From Candidatus Bathyarchaeota archaeon (lineage in GTDB: Archaea; Thermoproteota; Bathyarchaeia; Bathyarchaeales; DTEX01): a stretch of 64,000 nucleotides of DNA. Location of the stretch: NCBI GenBank assembly GCA_018396635.1, contig JAGTQE010000001.1, positions 1-64,000 on the forward strand, given 5' to 3'. Of this stretch, positions 19,682 through 29,316 are shown one piece after another (position 1 is the first letter of the stretch; each line of letters starts with the position of its first letter). The notes beneath the pieces were generated by a model. It was not told the DNA's origin, ran no database searches, and was given only the letters and a program-made list of their open reading frames with translations. Made by a program: the position numbers and the translations under genes.

Positions 19682-20488
19682 ATGTGCGTCAATATTATTG
19701 AGGTGCCTAAAATAGACTTTGAGAAAACAATTTGTGAAATAGTTGGCTTTATAAGGGGTGAGGTTGAGAAGGCGGGGGCAGCAGGCGTTGTTTTAGGCTT
19801 AAGCGGCGGCATAGATAGCAGTTTAGCCGCAGCCCTCTGTGTCCGAGCCTTGGGTAATAGTAGGGTTCTGGGCATAATAATGCCTACGAGCTTTACTCCC
19901 AGAGAGGATCTTGAGGATGCATTAGAATTATCTAGGATACTTGGCATAAGGTCGATTTTAATTAATATTGACGATATATGTGAGGCTATTGTGAAAACAT
20001 TAGGCGTAAATCCTAATGATCCGAAGAACAAACTTCCGCTGGCTAATGTGCGCGCTAGAGTTAGAATGGTAATATTGTACTTCTATGCAAACCTTTACAA
20101 TTATCTTGTGGTTGGGACAAGCGATAGGAGTGAATATTTAATAGGTTACTTCACTAAGTATGGTGATGGCGCAGCCGACTTCTTTCCCATACGGCACCTC
20201 TATAAGACGCAGGTCAGGGAGCTGGCAGCATATATAGGTTTGCCGGAGAGAATTGTGAAGAAGCCTAGCAGCCCACAGCTGTACCCAGGACATAAGCTAT
20301 TGGATGAGGTCCCTGTAGATTACTCGATAATAGATCCAATACTAGTCGGATTATTTGAGAAGAATCTCCCAGTGGATGCAATCAGCAAGATACTTAACAT
20401 TCAACCTGAAATTGTCAGCGATATACAGCGTAGATTTTTGAGGAGCATGCATAAGAGGCTGCCTCCACCGGTGATCGAAAAAGGATAA
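19682..20488 (+). CDS. nadE: NH3-dependent NAD+ synthetase
   Basis: VLGLSGGIDSSLAAALCVRALG; GTSDRSEYLIGYFTKYGDGAADFFPIRHLYKTQV. Confidence 0.96.
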   Translation: MCVNIIEVPKIDFEKTICEIVGFIRGEVEKAGAAGVVLGLSGGIDSSLAAALCVRALGNSRVLGIIMPTSFTPREDLEDALELSRILGIRSILINIDDICEAIVKTLGVNPNDPKNKLPLANVRARVRMVILYFYANLYNYLVVGTSDRSEYLIGYFTKYGDGAADFFPIRHLYKTQVRELAAYIGLPERIVKKPSSPQLYPGHKLLDEVPVDYSIIDPILVGLFEKNLPVDAISKILNIQPEIVSDIQRRFLRSMHKRLPPPVIEKG

Positions 20489-20538
20489 ATTTTCCGTAGT
20501 GAATTAGACTTTAGGTCCCATTTTATGGGGAATGAATC

Positions 20539-21711
20539 ATGAAGCTGGCGGATAGGATGAATATTATCAAGCCGTCCGGCACTATAGCTATGGCTGAGAA
20601 GGCTAGGGAGCTGGCGAGAAGCGGGAGGAAACTGTATAATCTAGATGTCGGCGAACCAGACTTCGATACGCCGGAACACATAAAGAGGGCTGCGATAGAT
20701 GCTCTAATGAGCGGCTTCACCCACTATACTTCAAGCCTTGGCATAATTGAGCTTAGAAGAGCCATCGCGGAGTATTTGAAGGATAGAAAAGGGGTTGACG
20801 TTAACCCAGAGAAGGAAATTATCGTAACTCCGGGAGCTAAGCATGCAATATACTGCGCATGCATGGCTACCCTAGATCCGGGCGACGAGGTTCTTGTCTT
20901 AACGCCAACTTGGCCTACCCATTTCACATGCGTTGAGGCTGCAGGTGCAAAGGTTATTGAAGTTCCATGCGGGGATTCGTACAGTCTAGATGAGGAGGCT
21001 CTTAAACGGAGCATAAGTGATAAGACAAAGATGATTATTGTTAACTCTCCAAATAACCCGACGGGCGGAGCCCTGAGCATAGATGAGCTTAAAGTCATAG
21101 CGGATATGGCGTCGGATCACAATCTGCTTATTCTTTCGGATGAAGTCTACGATGAGATAATTTACAACGGATTTAAGACTAAGAGTATGGCGAGCTTTGA
21201 TGAGGTTAAGGAGAATGTGATCCTCATAAATGGCTTTAGCAAAACCTATGCTATGACTGGCTGGAGGCTCGGCTATGCTGTCGCAAACGAAATTATAATA
21301 GATGCAATGAATAGAATTCAGCAGGCGACAACAACATGCCCAGCAAGTTTCATACAGAAGGCTGGGATAGCCGCCCTTAAAGGGCCGCAAGAATGCGTCA
21401 AGAGGATGATTGAAGAATTCGATCGGAGGAGGAAATATATTGTGAAGGCCCTTAACGAAATACCCGGCGTGAAGTGCCCCATGCCGAAGGGCGCCTTTTA
21501 CGTCTTCCCCAGGCTCCTAAACCTTAATATGCCGAGCTTTGAGATTAGCATGAGACTTCTTGAGGAGGAGGGTGTATCCACCACGCCTGGAAGCGCCTTT
21601 GGATCATGTGGTGAGGGCCATATCAGGATATCTTATGCTACGAGCTTCGAAACGATCGTGGAGGCTATGGAAAGGATTAAGAACTTCATTGATAAATATT
21701 CAAAGGTGTAG
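20539..21711 (+). CDS. Class I/II pyridoxal-phosphate aminotransferase
   Basis: VNSPNNPTGG; LSDEVYDEI; GFSKTYAMTGWRLGY. Confidence 0.94.
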   Translation: MKLADRMNIIKPSGTIAMAEKARELARSGRKLYNLDVGEPDFDTPEHIKRAAIDALMSGFTHYTSSLGIIELRRAIAEYLKDRKGVDVNPEKEIIVTPGAKHAIYCACMATLDPGDEVLVLTPTWPTHFTCVEAAGAKVIEVPCGDSYSLDEEALKRSISDKTKMIIVNSPNNPTGGALSIDELKVIADMASDHNLLILSDEVYDEIIYNGFKTKSMASFDEVKENVILINGFSKTYAMTGWRLGYAVANEIIIDAMNRIQQATTTCPASFIQKAGIAALKGPQECVKRMIEEFDRRRKYIVKALNEIPGVKCPMPKGAFYVFPRLLNLNMPSFEISMRLLEEEGVSTTPGSAFGSCGEGHIRISYATSFETIVEAMERIKNFIDKYSKV

Positions 21712-21733
21712 ATCACTTTGGTGGTGCGGTAAA

Positions 21734-22825
21734 TTGTTTGATGAAAAGTCCATAGAAGTCTTAAAGAGAATGGTTGAATCATTTGGTCCATCAGGGTTTG
21801 AGAGGGAAACTGCTAGAATAATAAAGGAATATATGAAGTCATTCTCAGACGAAATATTAACTGATAAGCTTGGCTCAGTAGTGTTTGTCTGTAGAGGGGA
21901 ATGTGAGCGGCCGCATGTCCTTCTGGCTGCACATATCGATGAAGTTGGATTTGTCGTCTCAGGTATAGATGAGAGTACTGGCTTCCTATCATTCAACCCA
22001 CTCGGAGGGTGGTGGGATCAGGTACTTCTATCACAGAGGGTTGTGGTTAGAACTGAGAAGGGAGATTTATATGGCGTTATAGCGGCTAAGCCCCCACATC
22101 TATTAACCGATGAGGAGAGGCAGAAACCGGTTGACAGAAGAAACATGTATATTGATATAGGTGTAACCTCTGGCAAAGAAGCCGTTGAGGCTGGGGTAAA
22201 GATCGGCGACCCAGTTGTTCCATGGTCACCATTCATGTTAATCAATAACGGTAAGGTTGCGATGGGAAAGGCATTCGATGATAGGATAGGCGCATTTGTT
22301 ATGATGGAGGCCATCCGAAGGATAAGGGAAAATAAGATAAGCCATCCAAATACTATTTATGGCGCGGCAACGGTTCAGGAGGAGGTTGGAGCTAGGGGTG
22401 CACAGACAGTAGCCCACATAGTAGACCCCGACGTTGCATTGGTCATAGAAGTTGATATTGCTGGAGATGTTCCGGGGATAAAGCCTAACGAGGCTCCAAC
22501 AAAGATGGGTAAGGGTCCAACGCTATGCACATATGATAGCAGTATGATTCCAAATCAACCCCTAAAGGAATTTGTTATTAAAGTGGCTAAGGAAGCTGGA
22601 ATACCATTACAATTATCTCAGATAGCTAGGGGTGGAACCGATGCTGGCAGAATTCACATCAGTAGAGCCGGATGCCCAAGCGTAGTTATAGGTGTGCCAA
22701 CGAGGCACATACACAGCCATGTGGGCCTGGTGAACATGGAGGACGTTGAGAACGCTGTTAAGCTGGTGATCGAGATCGTGAAAAGGCTTAATAAAGAGAG
22801 AGTTGAGAGCTTTACGGCTATATGA
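21734..22825 (+). CDS. M42 family metallopeptidase
   Basis: LLAAHIDEVGFVV; GKAFDDRIGAFVM; ATVQEEVGARGAQT; RGGTDAGRIH. TTG start chosen because the longer ORF overlaps the aminotransferase. Confidence 0.92.
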   Translation: MFDEKSIEVLKRMVESFGPSGFERETARIIKEYMKSFSDEILTDKLGSVVFVCRGECERPHVLLAAHIDEVGFVVSGIDESTGFLSFNPLGGWWDQVLLSQRVVVRTEKGDLYGVIAAKPPHLLTDEERQKPVDRRNMYIDIGVTSGKEAVEAGVKIGDPVVPWSPFMLINNGKVAMGKAFDDRIGAFVMMEAIRRIRENKISHPNTIYGAATVQEEVGARGAQTVAHIVDPDVALVIEVDIAGDVPGIKPNEAPTKMGKGPTLCTYDSSMIPNQPLKEFVIKVAKEAGIPLQLSQIARGGTDAGRIHISRAGCPSVVIGVPTRHIHSHVGLVNMEDVENAVKLVIEIVKRLNKERVESFTAI

Positions 22826-22837
22826 GTCTAGGAGTAG

Positions 22838-23749
22838 ATGGCATTGATAGTTGAAGAGAAAATTATTGATGGCTTTAAAGTTAAGATAGCATCGATAGGC
22901 GATGTGCTTATTGGAGCTGCCTGCGACATAGGTCCAAGAATACTTTATCTTGCAAGCGCTAAGAAGCCAGAATTAAATCTCTTCGGCATCCTTCCGGATG
23001 CGGGTGTGGAGACGCCTGAAGGGTTCTGGAGAATCTATGGCGGCCACAGGTTATGGGCTGCCCCAGAAGCTAAGCCACGCTCATACTCACTAGACAATCA
23101 ACCAGTGAAAATAGAGACCGACGCAGACACCCTAACAATCTATGGGAACCCTGAAGAGAAAAACTCCATACAGAAAGAGATAATAGTGAAGGCGAGCTCG
23201 GACGGGGGCATTCAACTCACTCATAGGATTAGAAATATTGGCCGGTGGCCGATTAAGCTAGCGTGCTGGGCCCTCTCAGTGATGCGGAAGAACGGTTTCG
23301 CAATAATACCAATTAGGCCCATGAAGATTGATGCTGAAGGACTATTGCCAGATAGACGAATCTCAATATGGCCATACACAGACATGGCTGATAAGAGGCT
23401 TAAGATGACAAGCGAGTACATCTTTGTCAAGCAAGATCCTAAAGCTGGTGGGCCACTTAAGATCGGCGCAAATGCCAATCCAAGCTGGGCCGCCTACTGG
23501 GTTGAAGGGTTCCTGTTCCTTAAGCAATTCCGATATTGCAGTGAAGCTGAATATCCGGACTTTGGCTGCAGCGTTGAAGTCTACACAAACCCAAATATGC
23601 TTGAGCTCGAAACGCTCGGCCCACTTGAAACTGTTAAACCATCATGTGCAACTGAGCACGTAGAGATCTGGAGAATATTTAACGTCGGAAAGATTAAGAT
23701 GAAACCGGAGAGCATTAAAGAGAAGATTGAACCACTAATAAAAGTTTAA
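22838..23749 (+). CDS. DUF4380-like protein, probably carbohydrate related
   Basis: GPRILYLASAKKPELNLFGI; YGGHRLWAAPEAKPRSYSLDN. Confidence 0.75.
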   Translation: MALIVEEKIIDGFKVKIASIGDVLIGAACDIGPRILYLASAKKPELNLFGILPDAGVETPEGFWRIYGGHRLWAAPEAKPRSYSLDNQPVKIETDADTLTIYGNPEEKNSIQKEIIVKASSDGGIQLTHRIRNIGRWPIKLACWALSVMRKNGFAIIPIRPMKIDAEGLLPDRRISIWPYTDMADKRLKMTSEYIFVKQDPKAGGPLKIGANANPSWAAYWVEGFLFLKQFRYCSEAEYPDFGCSVEVYTNPNMLELETLGPLETVKPSCATEHVEIWRIFNVGKIKMKPESIKEKIEPLIKV

Positions 23750-23864
23750 GACGTCAGATCTATGAATGCGGCTCCAGGAAACTATCGGCTAAGGGAGGGC
23801 TAGACCAGTATAAATCGCCTAAAAGGAAAAAATAAAAATTAACAATATTAAATTGGTGTTTCCA

Positions 23865-24893
23865 ATGTCTGCACCCATTAAAGTTGGCATAGTTGGCTGC
23901 GGTAGCATTAGCTGGGAGCATGTTAGGCGGCTTAGCCTGCTAGGTAAGGATGAAGCCCATATATCCGCACTATGCGATATAGATCGGCAGAGGGCTGAAA
24001 AGCTAGCCGAATATGTGAACATCTACAGGAACATCGCTCCTAAGCCATTAGGCCCAGACAACATCTTCGAAGACTACGACGATATGCTTGAAGAATCGGA
24101 CCTCAACGCAGTAATTATATGTACGCCACACGCCCTACATTATGAGCAAACAATTAAGGCCTTTAGACGAAACCTACATGTTCTTGTTGAGAAGCCCATG
24201 GCCGTCTCAGTTAAAGAGGCTGAGGAGATGGTGAAGGAAGCGGCAAGTCGAAAACTTGTCCTCACTGTTGGATATCAGAGACACTGCCAACCCGAATACT
24301 ATTATGCCAGAAAAAAGATTTTAAGTGGAGAGCTAGGCGAACCACACATTATAGTCGGCTGGCTAGTACAGAATCTCGTAGCAGCTGGCAGATTTTACCT
24401 AGACCCAAAAATGTCTGGCGGAGGTCAGATTAAAGCATCCGGAACCCACCTTATAGATGCAATCCTATGGATTACAGATCTAGAGCCCGTAAGGGTCAAG
24501 GCGCTTATGGATAGGGCTGGACTGCCAGCTGATATATACGCTGTCCTGGCGGTTGAATTATCAAATGGCGCGTTGGCATCAATAGCTATATCTGGAGGAC
24601 ATACAAGACCGCATACCGGCGTAACCGATGAAGTCAGAGTCTGGTGCTCTAAGGGGGCAATACATATAGTTGATGGATCGGTCTATGTTGAGGACTCGCA
24701 ATCAAACATAACAAAGATTGACAGAGGAATGCTCCCAAGGCCCAGCCCAAATCCAGATGTAAACTTCATAAGGACAATATTAGGTAAGGAGGAGAACTTA
24801 ATACCGGGCATATGCGGATTAAGAGCGACAAAGCTTGAGGAGATGGCTTACATGGATGTGGGGCAGCCGATACCGAGCAAACTTAAAAGATAA
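23865..24893 (+). CDS. Gfo/Idh/MocA family oxidoreductase
   Basis: VGIVGCGSISWEHVRRL; VLVEKPMAVSVKEAEEM. Confidence 0.92.
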   Translation: MSAPIKVGIVGCGSISWEHVRRLSLLGKDEAHISALCDIDRQRAEKLAEYVNIYRNIAPKPLGPDNIFEDYDDMLEESDLNAVIICTPHALHYEQTIKAFRRNLHVLVEKPMAVSVKEAEEMVKEAASRKLVLTVGYQRHCQPEYYYARKKILSGELGEPHIIVGWLVQNLVAAGRFYLDPKMSGGGQIKASGTHLIDAILWITDLEPVRVKALMDRAGLPADIYAVLAVELSNGALASIAISGGHTRPHTGVTDEVRVWCSKGAIHIVDGSVYVEDSQSNITKIDRGMLPRPSPNPDVNFIRTILGKEENLIPGICGLRATKLEEMAYMDVGQPIPSKLKR

Positions 24894-24906
24894 TTAACAA
24901 TAATTC

Positions 24907-25956
24907 CTATGGGATCTGGCTTAACCCAAGCTTTTTTGCAAGATTCACTATCTCCTCCCAGGTCTTCTCAGGCACATAAATGCCATCTCTAAGCCTAACC
25001 TTCTCAGTCAAATACTCCGGCTCCCCAGGTATGAGTATCTCTTTGAAGCCAGGCCTAGTCTTAGAGCCTTTAATGACCTTTACTAAGTCGCCAACTCTCC
25101 TCTTAAACTCCTCAACCGGCATAAACCTTTCAACATTTATGACCTCGATGAAGACCCCATTTCCCCTCTTGGTCTCCTCATATGCGCATCCAGCGCCAGT
25201 CAATATGCCGCTTAGAATTTCAATAGCTAATCCTAATCCAAATCCCTTATGCCCATGCTCGTCTCCGCCTAGAGGCAATATTGCTCCACCATCATAGAGA
25301 TCTTTTGGATTACTGCTTGGATTGCCATCCTTATCAATTATCCACCCAAGAGGTATCTTTTCACCCTTATGAAGGGCAACTCTAACCTTTCCCTCAGCAA
25401 CGACGCTTGTGGCTATATCTATGACAAGTGGAAACTCCAAATATGATGGGAAGGCGAAGCATATAGGCCCTGTTGAAAGCATCCTTTCCCTACCGCCAAA
25501 TGGCGCAACTATCTTAGTTGAGTTAGCCATAACCACGCCTATCATGTCATTCTCAGAGGCCATTACCGCATAGTCGGCTAGCCTACCAATATGGTTGCAG
25601 TTGTAGACGCAAACAACGCTTATGGCATTCCCCTTAGCTTTCTCTATCGCCAGATCCATAGCTCTCTTCGCAACAACTTGCCCGAAGCCCCAATTACCAT
25701 TTAAGATAGCTGTAGAGGGCGTTTCATTAACGATCTCAATATTAGCCCCCGGCTTTATAATTCCCTTCTCAATATCATTCACGTACTGTATTACCCGTAT
25801 AATGCCGTGGGAGTCGTGGCCAGCCAAATTAGCTTTAACGAGAAACTCTGAGACTAAACGTGCCTCCTCCAAGGGTGCTCCTGCGGCCAAAAATATTTTC
25901 GTTCCGACATCTATTAGCTGACTAGCGCTAAATATTGGCATAGGAGACACCTCCAT
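24907..25956 (-). CDS. Malate/L-lactate dehydrogenase family (Ldh2-like)
   Basis: NLAGHDSHGIIRV; NCNHIGRLADYA; GHKGFGLGLAIEILSG. Confidence 0.92.
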   Translation of the reverse strand: MEVSPMPIFSASQLIDVGTKIFLAAGAPLEEARLVSEFLVKANLAGHDSHGIIRVIQYVNDIEKGIIKPGANIEIVNETPSTAILNGNWGFGQVVAKRAMDLAIEKAKGNAISVVCVYNCNHIGRLADYAVMASENDMIGVVMANSTKIVAPFGGRERMLSTGPICFAFPSYLEFPLVIDIATSVVAEGKVRVALHKGEKIPLGWIIDKDGNPSSNPKDLYDGGAILPLGGDEHGHKGFGLGLAIEILSGILTGAGCAYEETKRGNGVFIEVINVERFMPVEEFKRRVGDLVKVIKGSKTRPGFKEILIPGEPEYLTEKVRLRDGIYVPEKTWEEIVNLAKKLGLSQIP

Positions 25957-25995
25957 CTGCAGGATGAGATGCTAATAGTTCTTAATACTACTATT

Positions 25996-26454
25996 TTATG
26001 GTTTTTGCTTTTCAGCCTCTAGATACTTTTTTACTTCTTCGGGAACCATAAAGCCTACTAACCCTCTACTTGCGAGCTGATTGAAGTACGTGGTTAATGA
26101 GAGCTCGGCCTCCTCTGGAAGAACCTTATATTTTTCAACTAAGTAGCCAGCTATGTCACCTATAGTTCTTTCCCCATCACATAACTCCCAGACAATCGAC
26201 CCAATTTTATCAAGGCGGATTATTCTTTCTCTAGGCTCAGGCGGAAAGAGTCTATCTAATAATCCTTTCTTTGATTCGTTCCGATCTTGAGGAGGCGGTC
26301 TCAGAGGAACAATTATTTTTATTTCCTTCGTCTTCTTATCCTTCTCCCACTTTAAAGCAGGGTTTCTGACTGGTTTAACTTTAAGATAATAGCTTCTGGG
26401 TATTTGCAGCCCCTCTCTCTTCTTTTTCCTCCTAAAGAGCCTTCCAAATACCAT
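25996..26454 (-). CDS. PqqD-domain protein
   Basis: GSIVWELCDGERTIGDIAGYLVEKYKVLPEEAELSLTTYFNQLASRGLV. Confidence 0.8.
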   Translation of the reverse strand: MVFGRLFRRKKKREGLQIPRSYYLKVKPVRNPALKWEKDKKTKEIKIIVPLRPPPQDRNESKKGLLDRLFPPEPRERIIRLDKIGSIVWELCDGERTIGDIAGYLVEKYKVLPEEAELSLTTYFNQLASRGLVGFMVPEEVKKYLEAEKQKP

Positions 26455-26567
26455 AGATTTTCATCTCTAAAAATAAAAAACATTCTCTGCTTAAATTATT
26501 ATTCCTTTTAAGAATGTGGATGCTTAGGATATTATGTTGAGGTTGCGCTCCTCAGGAGCGTAAATAT

Positions 26568-27224
26568 ATGGATATTGCACAGCTTAAAGAGATCCTTAAC
26601 AGCATAAGGGATGACTGCCTAAAGAAGGATGAGGTGCGTCAAGAGATTCAAACGATTGCAAGAAAGGTAACCAGGTTGTCTAAGCAAGCGATCTTCCTGG
26701 CGCATAAAGGTATGACTAATGAGGCGGAATACTTCCTAAAAGAGGCAAACTTAAATCTTAATAGAATAAGGGAACTCTTAACAGGGTATCCGGATCTCCT
26801 TTATGGCGGGCTTATAGATCCGGCGCTCGAAGAATATTCCGAGGCGCAAATATTCCTGAAGATCATCAGGGATGGATCATTCATTCAACCTAAAGAGATA
26901 GGGGTTCCAGGAGAACTTTATATATTGGGATTAGCGGATGTTATAGGTGAACTTAGGCGTAGATCACTAGACTCAATAAGGCGAGGAGACATTAAAGAAG
27001 CTGAGAAATGCCTAGACATTATGGAGACGATATATAGTGAGCTGATAGGCTGCGATGATCTAATGGTCTTAATTTCAGGTCTCAGAAGGAAATGCGACGT
27101 CGCTAGGAGAATTATTGAGGTAACGAGAGGCGATGTCACAGTAGAGGTTAGGAGAATGGCACTTAATAGTACAATGAAAGAGTTCCAGAAATTTTTGGAG
27201 AGAATGATGAACCGTGAAGGATGA
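26568..27224 (+). CDS. Archaeal translin family protein
   Basis: RLSKQAIFLAHKGMTNEAEYFLKEA; EYSEAQIFLKIIRDG; LGLADVIGELRR. Confidence 0.88.
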   Translation: MDIAQLKEILNSIRDDCLKKDEVRQEIQTIARKVTRLSKQAIFLAHKGMTNEAEYFLKEANLNLNRIRELLTGYPDLLYGGLIDPALEEYSEAQIFLKIIRDGSFIQPKEIGVPGELYILGLADVIGELRRRSLDSIRRGDIKEAEKCLDIMETIYSELIGCDDLMVLISGLRRKCDVARRIIEVTRGDVTVEVRRMALNSTMKEFQKFLERMMNREG

Positions 27225-27906
27225 TATTTCAATAGCCTATCAAGACCGCCTGAGAGAATTAGGCTTCTCAGTGGAGAAAGCTAGAAGATTACAGATGCTT
27301 CTCTCAAGAAAAGTCATTGCCCGGGATTATTTCAATACGCCGATTAAGTACGTTGCTGGGGTTGACGTCGCATACTCAAATAGACTATCCATTGGAGCCG
27401 TGGCTGTTTTTGATTACACTTCACTAGAGCCCGTGGAGATAAAGACTGCCATAACGGAAACTCGGTTCCCCTATATACCGACACTATTATCCTTCAGAGA
27501 AATTCCAGCAGCTGTCCTGGCAATAAGGAAGCTAACTATTAAACCTGACATATTTTTAGTTGATGGGCAGGGATTCGCCCACCCATACCACTTTGGATTC
27601 GCAAGCCACCTGGGGGTTATATTAGATATTTGTACTATAGGTGTCGCAAAAAATCTTCTCTGTGGGAAGATCATGGAGACTGAAGGATCCTTCTGGAAAC
27701 CTATAGTTTACGAGGGGGAGGTTATAGGCGGAGCCGTATTTACAAAACCAGGAGCGAAACCGATCTACGTTAATGTTGGGCATAAAATTTCCTTAGAGAC
27801 GGCAATAAAGGTTGTCTTAGAGTGCACAAGAAATTATAGGGTTCCTGAACCGCTCCGTGAGGCGCATATGGCAGCTCAGAGGGTTAAAAGGAATATAATA
27901 AGATGA
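27214..27906 (+). CDS. nfi: Endonuclease V
   Basis: YVAGVDVAYS; DIFLVDGQGFAHPYHFGFASHLGV; GTG start overlapping translin. Confidence 0.93.
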   Translation: MKDDISIAYQDRLRELGFSVEKARRLQMLLSRKVIARDYFNTPIKYVAGVDVAYSNRLSIGAVAVFDYTSLEPVEIKTAITETRFPYIPTLLSFREIPAAVLAIRKLTIKPDIFLVDGQGFAHPYHFGFASHLGVILDICTIGVAKNLLCGKIMETEGSFWKPIVYEGEVIGGAVFTKPGAKPIYVNVGHKISLETAIKVVLECTRNYRVPEPLREAHMAAQRVKRNIIR

Positions 27907-27939
27907 TCATAATGTAAGTAATTTTCTGGGGGCTGCGAG

Positions 27940-28653
27940 GTGAAAAGTAAGTTAGATCCTAGGATAAGGAGGATTATAAATAGGATTAGAGATGAGTCTT
28001 TAAGAAAGAAGATACTGGCTTTCTTAAGCGACCTATCAGTTGAGATTAACGGCGAACGATATTCTGGGCTACCGCTAGCTGAGGCTCCAGCAAGCAGATC
28101 GCATCACCACAGTTATCCAGGAGGATTAATAGAGCATATACTTTCAACCATAAATATTGCGCTGGCACTCTGCGATTCAGTTGAGAGGATCTATGGAGGG
28201 AGAGTTGACAGAGACCTGGTCATAGGGGGAGTTGTACTACACGATATATTAAAGCCCCTTACATATTATGAAAAGGATGGCGGATCATATAGAAATTCGC
28301 CCCTAGGCGAGCGCCTAGACCACTTAACCCTACTGGTTTCGGAAATGCTAAAGAGAAATTTCCCGCTCAGCTTAATTCATATTGTAGCAGCTAGCCATGG
28401 GCAGGCGGGTCCAATATCGCCTAAAACAATTGAGGCATTAATATGCCACATTGCCGATGATGCCGACTCTAAAATGAACTGGGAGGTTTTAAACGCCGCT
28501 AAATACCTAGTTAGGGAGGTCACCGGGGAGCCTTGGGATAGAATGGATTCAAAAATGGCTTTTATGATTCTAGCATGGAAGGCTGAGGGTGGATGGGAGG
28601 GCCTAAAGTCACAAATTGAGGAGTTTAAGCGGAAAAGTAGTATTTGTAAGTAA
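27940..28653 (+). CDS. HD-domain phosphohydrolase
   Basis: SHHHSYPGGLIEHILST; GVVLHDILK. Confidence 0.88.
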   Translation: MKSKLDPRIRRIINRIRDESLRKKILAFLSDLSVEINGERYSGLPLAEAPASRSHHHSYPGGLIEHILSTINIALALCDSVERIYGGRVDRDLVIGGVVLHDILKPLTYYEKDGGSYRNSPLGERLDHLTLLVSEMLKRNFPLSLIHIVAASHGQAGPISPKTIEALICHIADDADSKMNWEVLNAAKYLVREVTGEPWDRMDSKMAFMILAWKAEGGWEGLKSQIEEFKRKSSICK

Positions 28654-28679
28654 AAATGTTTGTTTTCAGGCTATCTGGC

Positions 28680-29198
28680 TTAACAACAAGATACCTTGAG
28701 ATCCACGATCTCAGCTTTCATTATCTCCACGTCTAATATGGCTATTGTTGCATGCCCGGAAAGATAGCCGCAAGCCTCTCCTGGATTAATAGTAAGGGTT
28801 TTTCCAACATTAGCTATCTCAGCCTTATGCGTATGCCCATAAATGACAACATCATAGTAGTTTGAGTTTATTAGAGCCTTAAGTAGCCTTTCATCTTCTC
28901 CATGGATTAGCGCTATCTTTTTATTGCCCGCATTTACCTCGGCAAATCTTCCATGAATCTCCGCACCTATCTCCTCAAATCTTCTCCTTAAAAGATTCTG
29001 ATCACCATCATTATTGCCAAAGACCCCAACAAGCTTAGCCTTTAAAGGCTTAAAGCGTAGTATGGAGAATGGTGAGACATAGTCCCCCGCATGAAGCACC
29101 AGGTCTACCCCCTCATTATTCAGCACACTTACAGCCTCGTCTATTAGATGAAGTCTATCGTGAGTATCCGCAACGACCCCAATCTTTCTAAGGGACAG
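28680..29198 (-). CDS. YfcE/MJ0936-type metallophosphoesterase; start unresolved (ORF track starts at 29126)
   Basis: Upstream in-frame RKIGVVADTHDRLHLIDEAVSV precedes VLHAGDYVSPFS, GVFGNNDGD, IHGEDE, YGHTHKAEI. Confidence 0.88.
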   Translation of the reverse strand: MSLRKIGVVADTHDRLHLIDEAVSVLNNEGVDLVLHAGDYVSPFSILRFKPLKAKLVGVFGNNDGDQNLLRRRFEEIGAEIHGRFAEVNAGNKKIALIHGEDERLLKALINSNYYDVVIYGHTHKAEIANVGKTLTINPGEACGYLSGHATIAILDVEIMKAEIVDLKVSCC

Positions 29199-29316
29199 GA
29201 TAGTAGACCCCCCAATTCAACCATATCGGAATAAGTCATAGAGAATGATAATTTTTTCGGAAAAATCAAACAATTAAATAGCATAAGTTAAATTAAAGAT
29301 ATTTGAGGAGAAAAAC

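Noticed and set aside
21560-21733. N-terminal extension of the M42 peptidase ORF
   Set aside because: It overlaps the aminotransferase C-terminus in another frame. M42 similarity begins at LFDEKSIEVLKRM after TTG 21734.
26480-26517. Inverted repeat ACATTCT-N24-AGAATGT between the PqqD and translin genes
   Set aside because: Only 7-bp arms in AT-rich sequence; not distinguishable from chance without comparative data.
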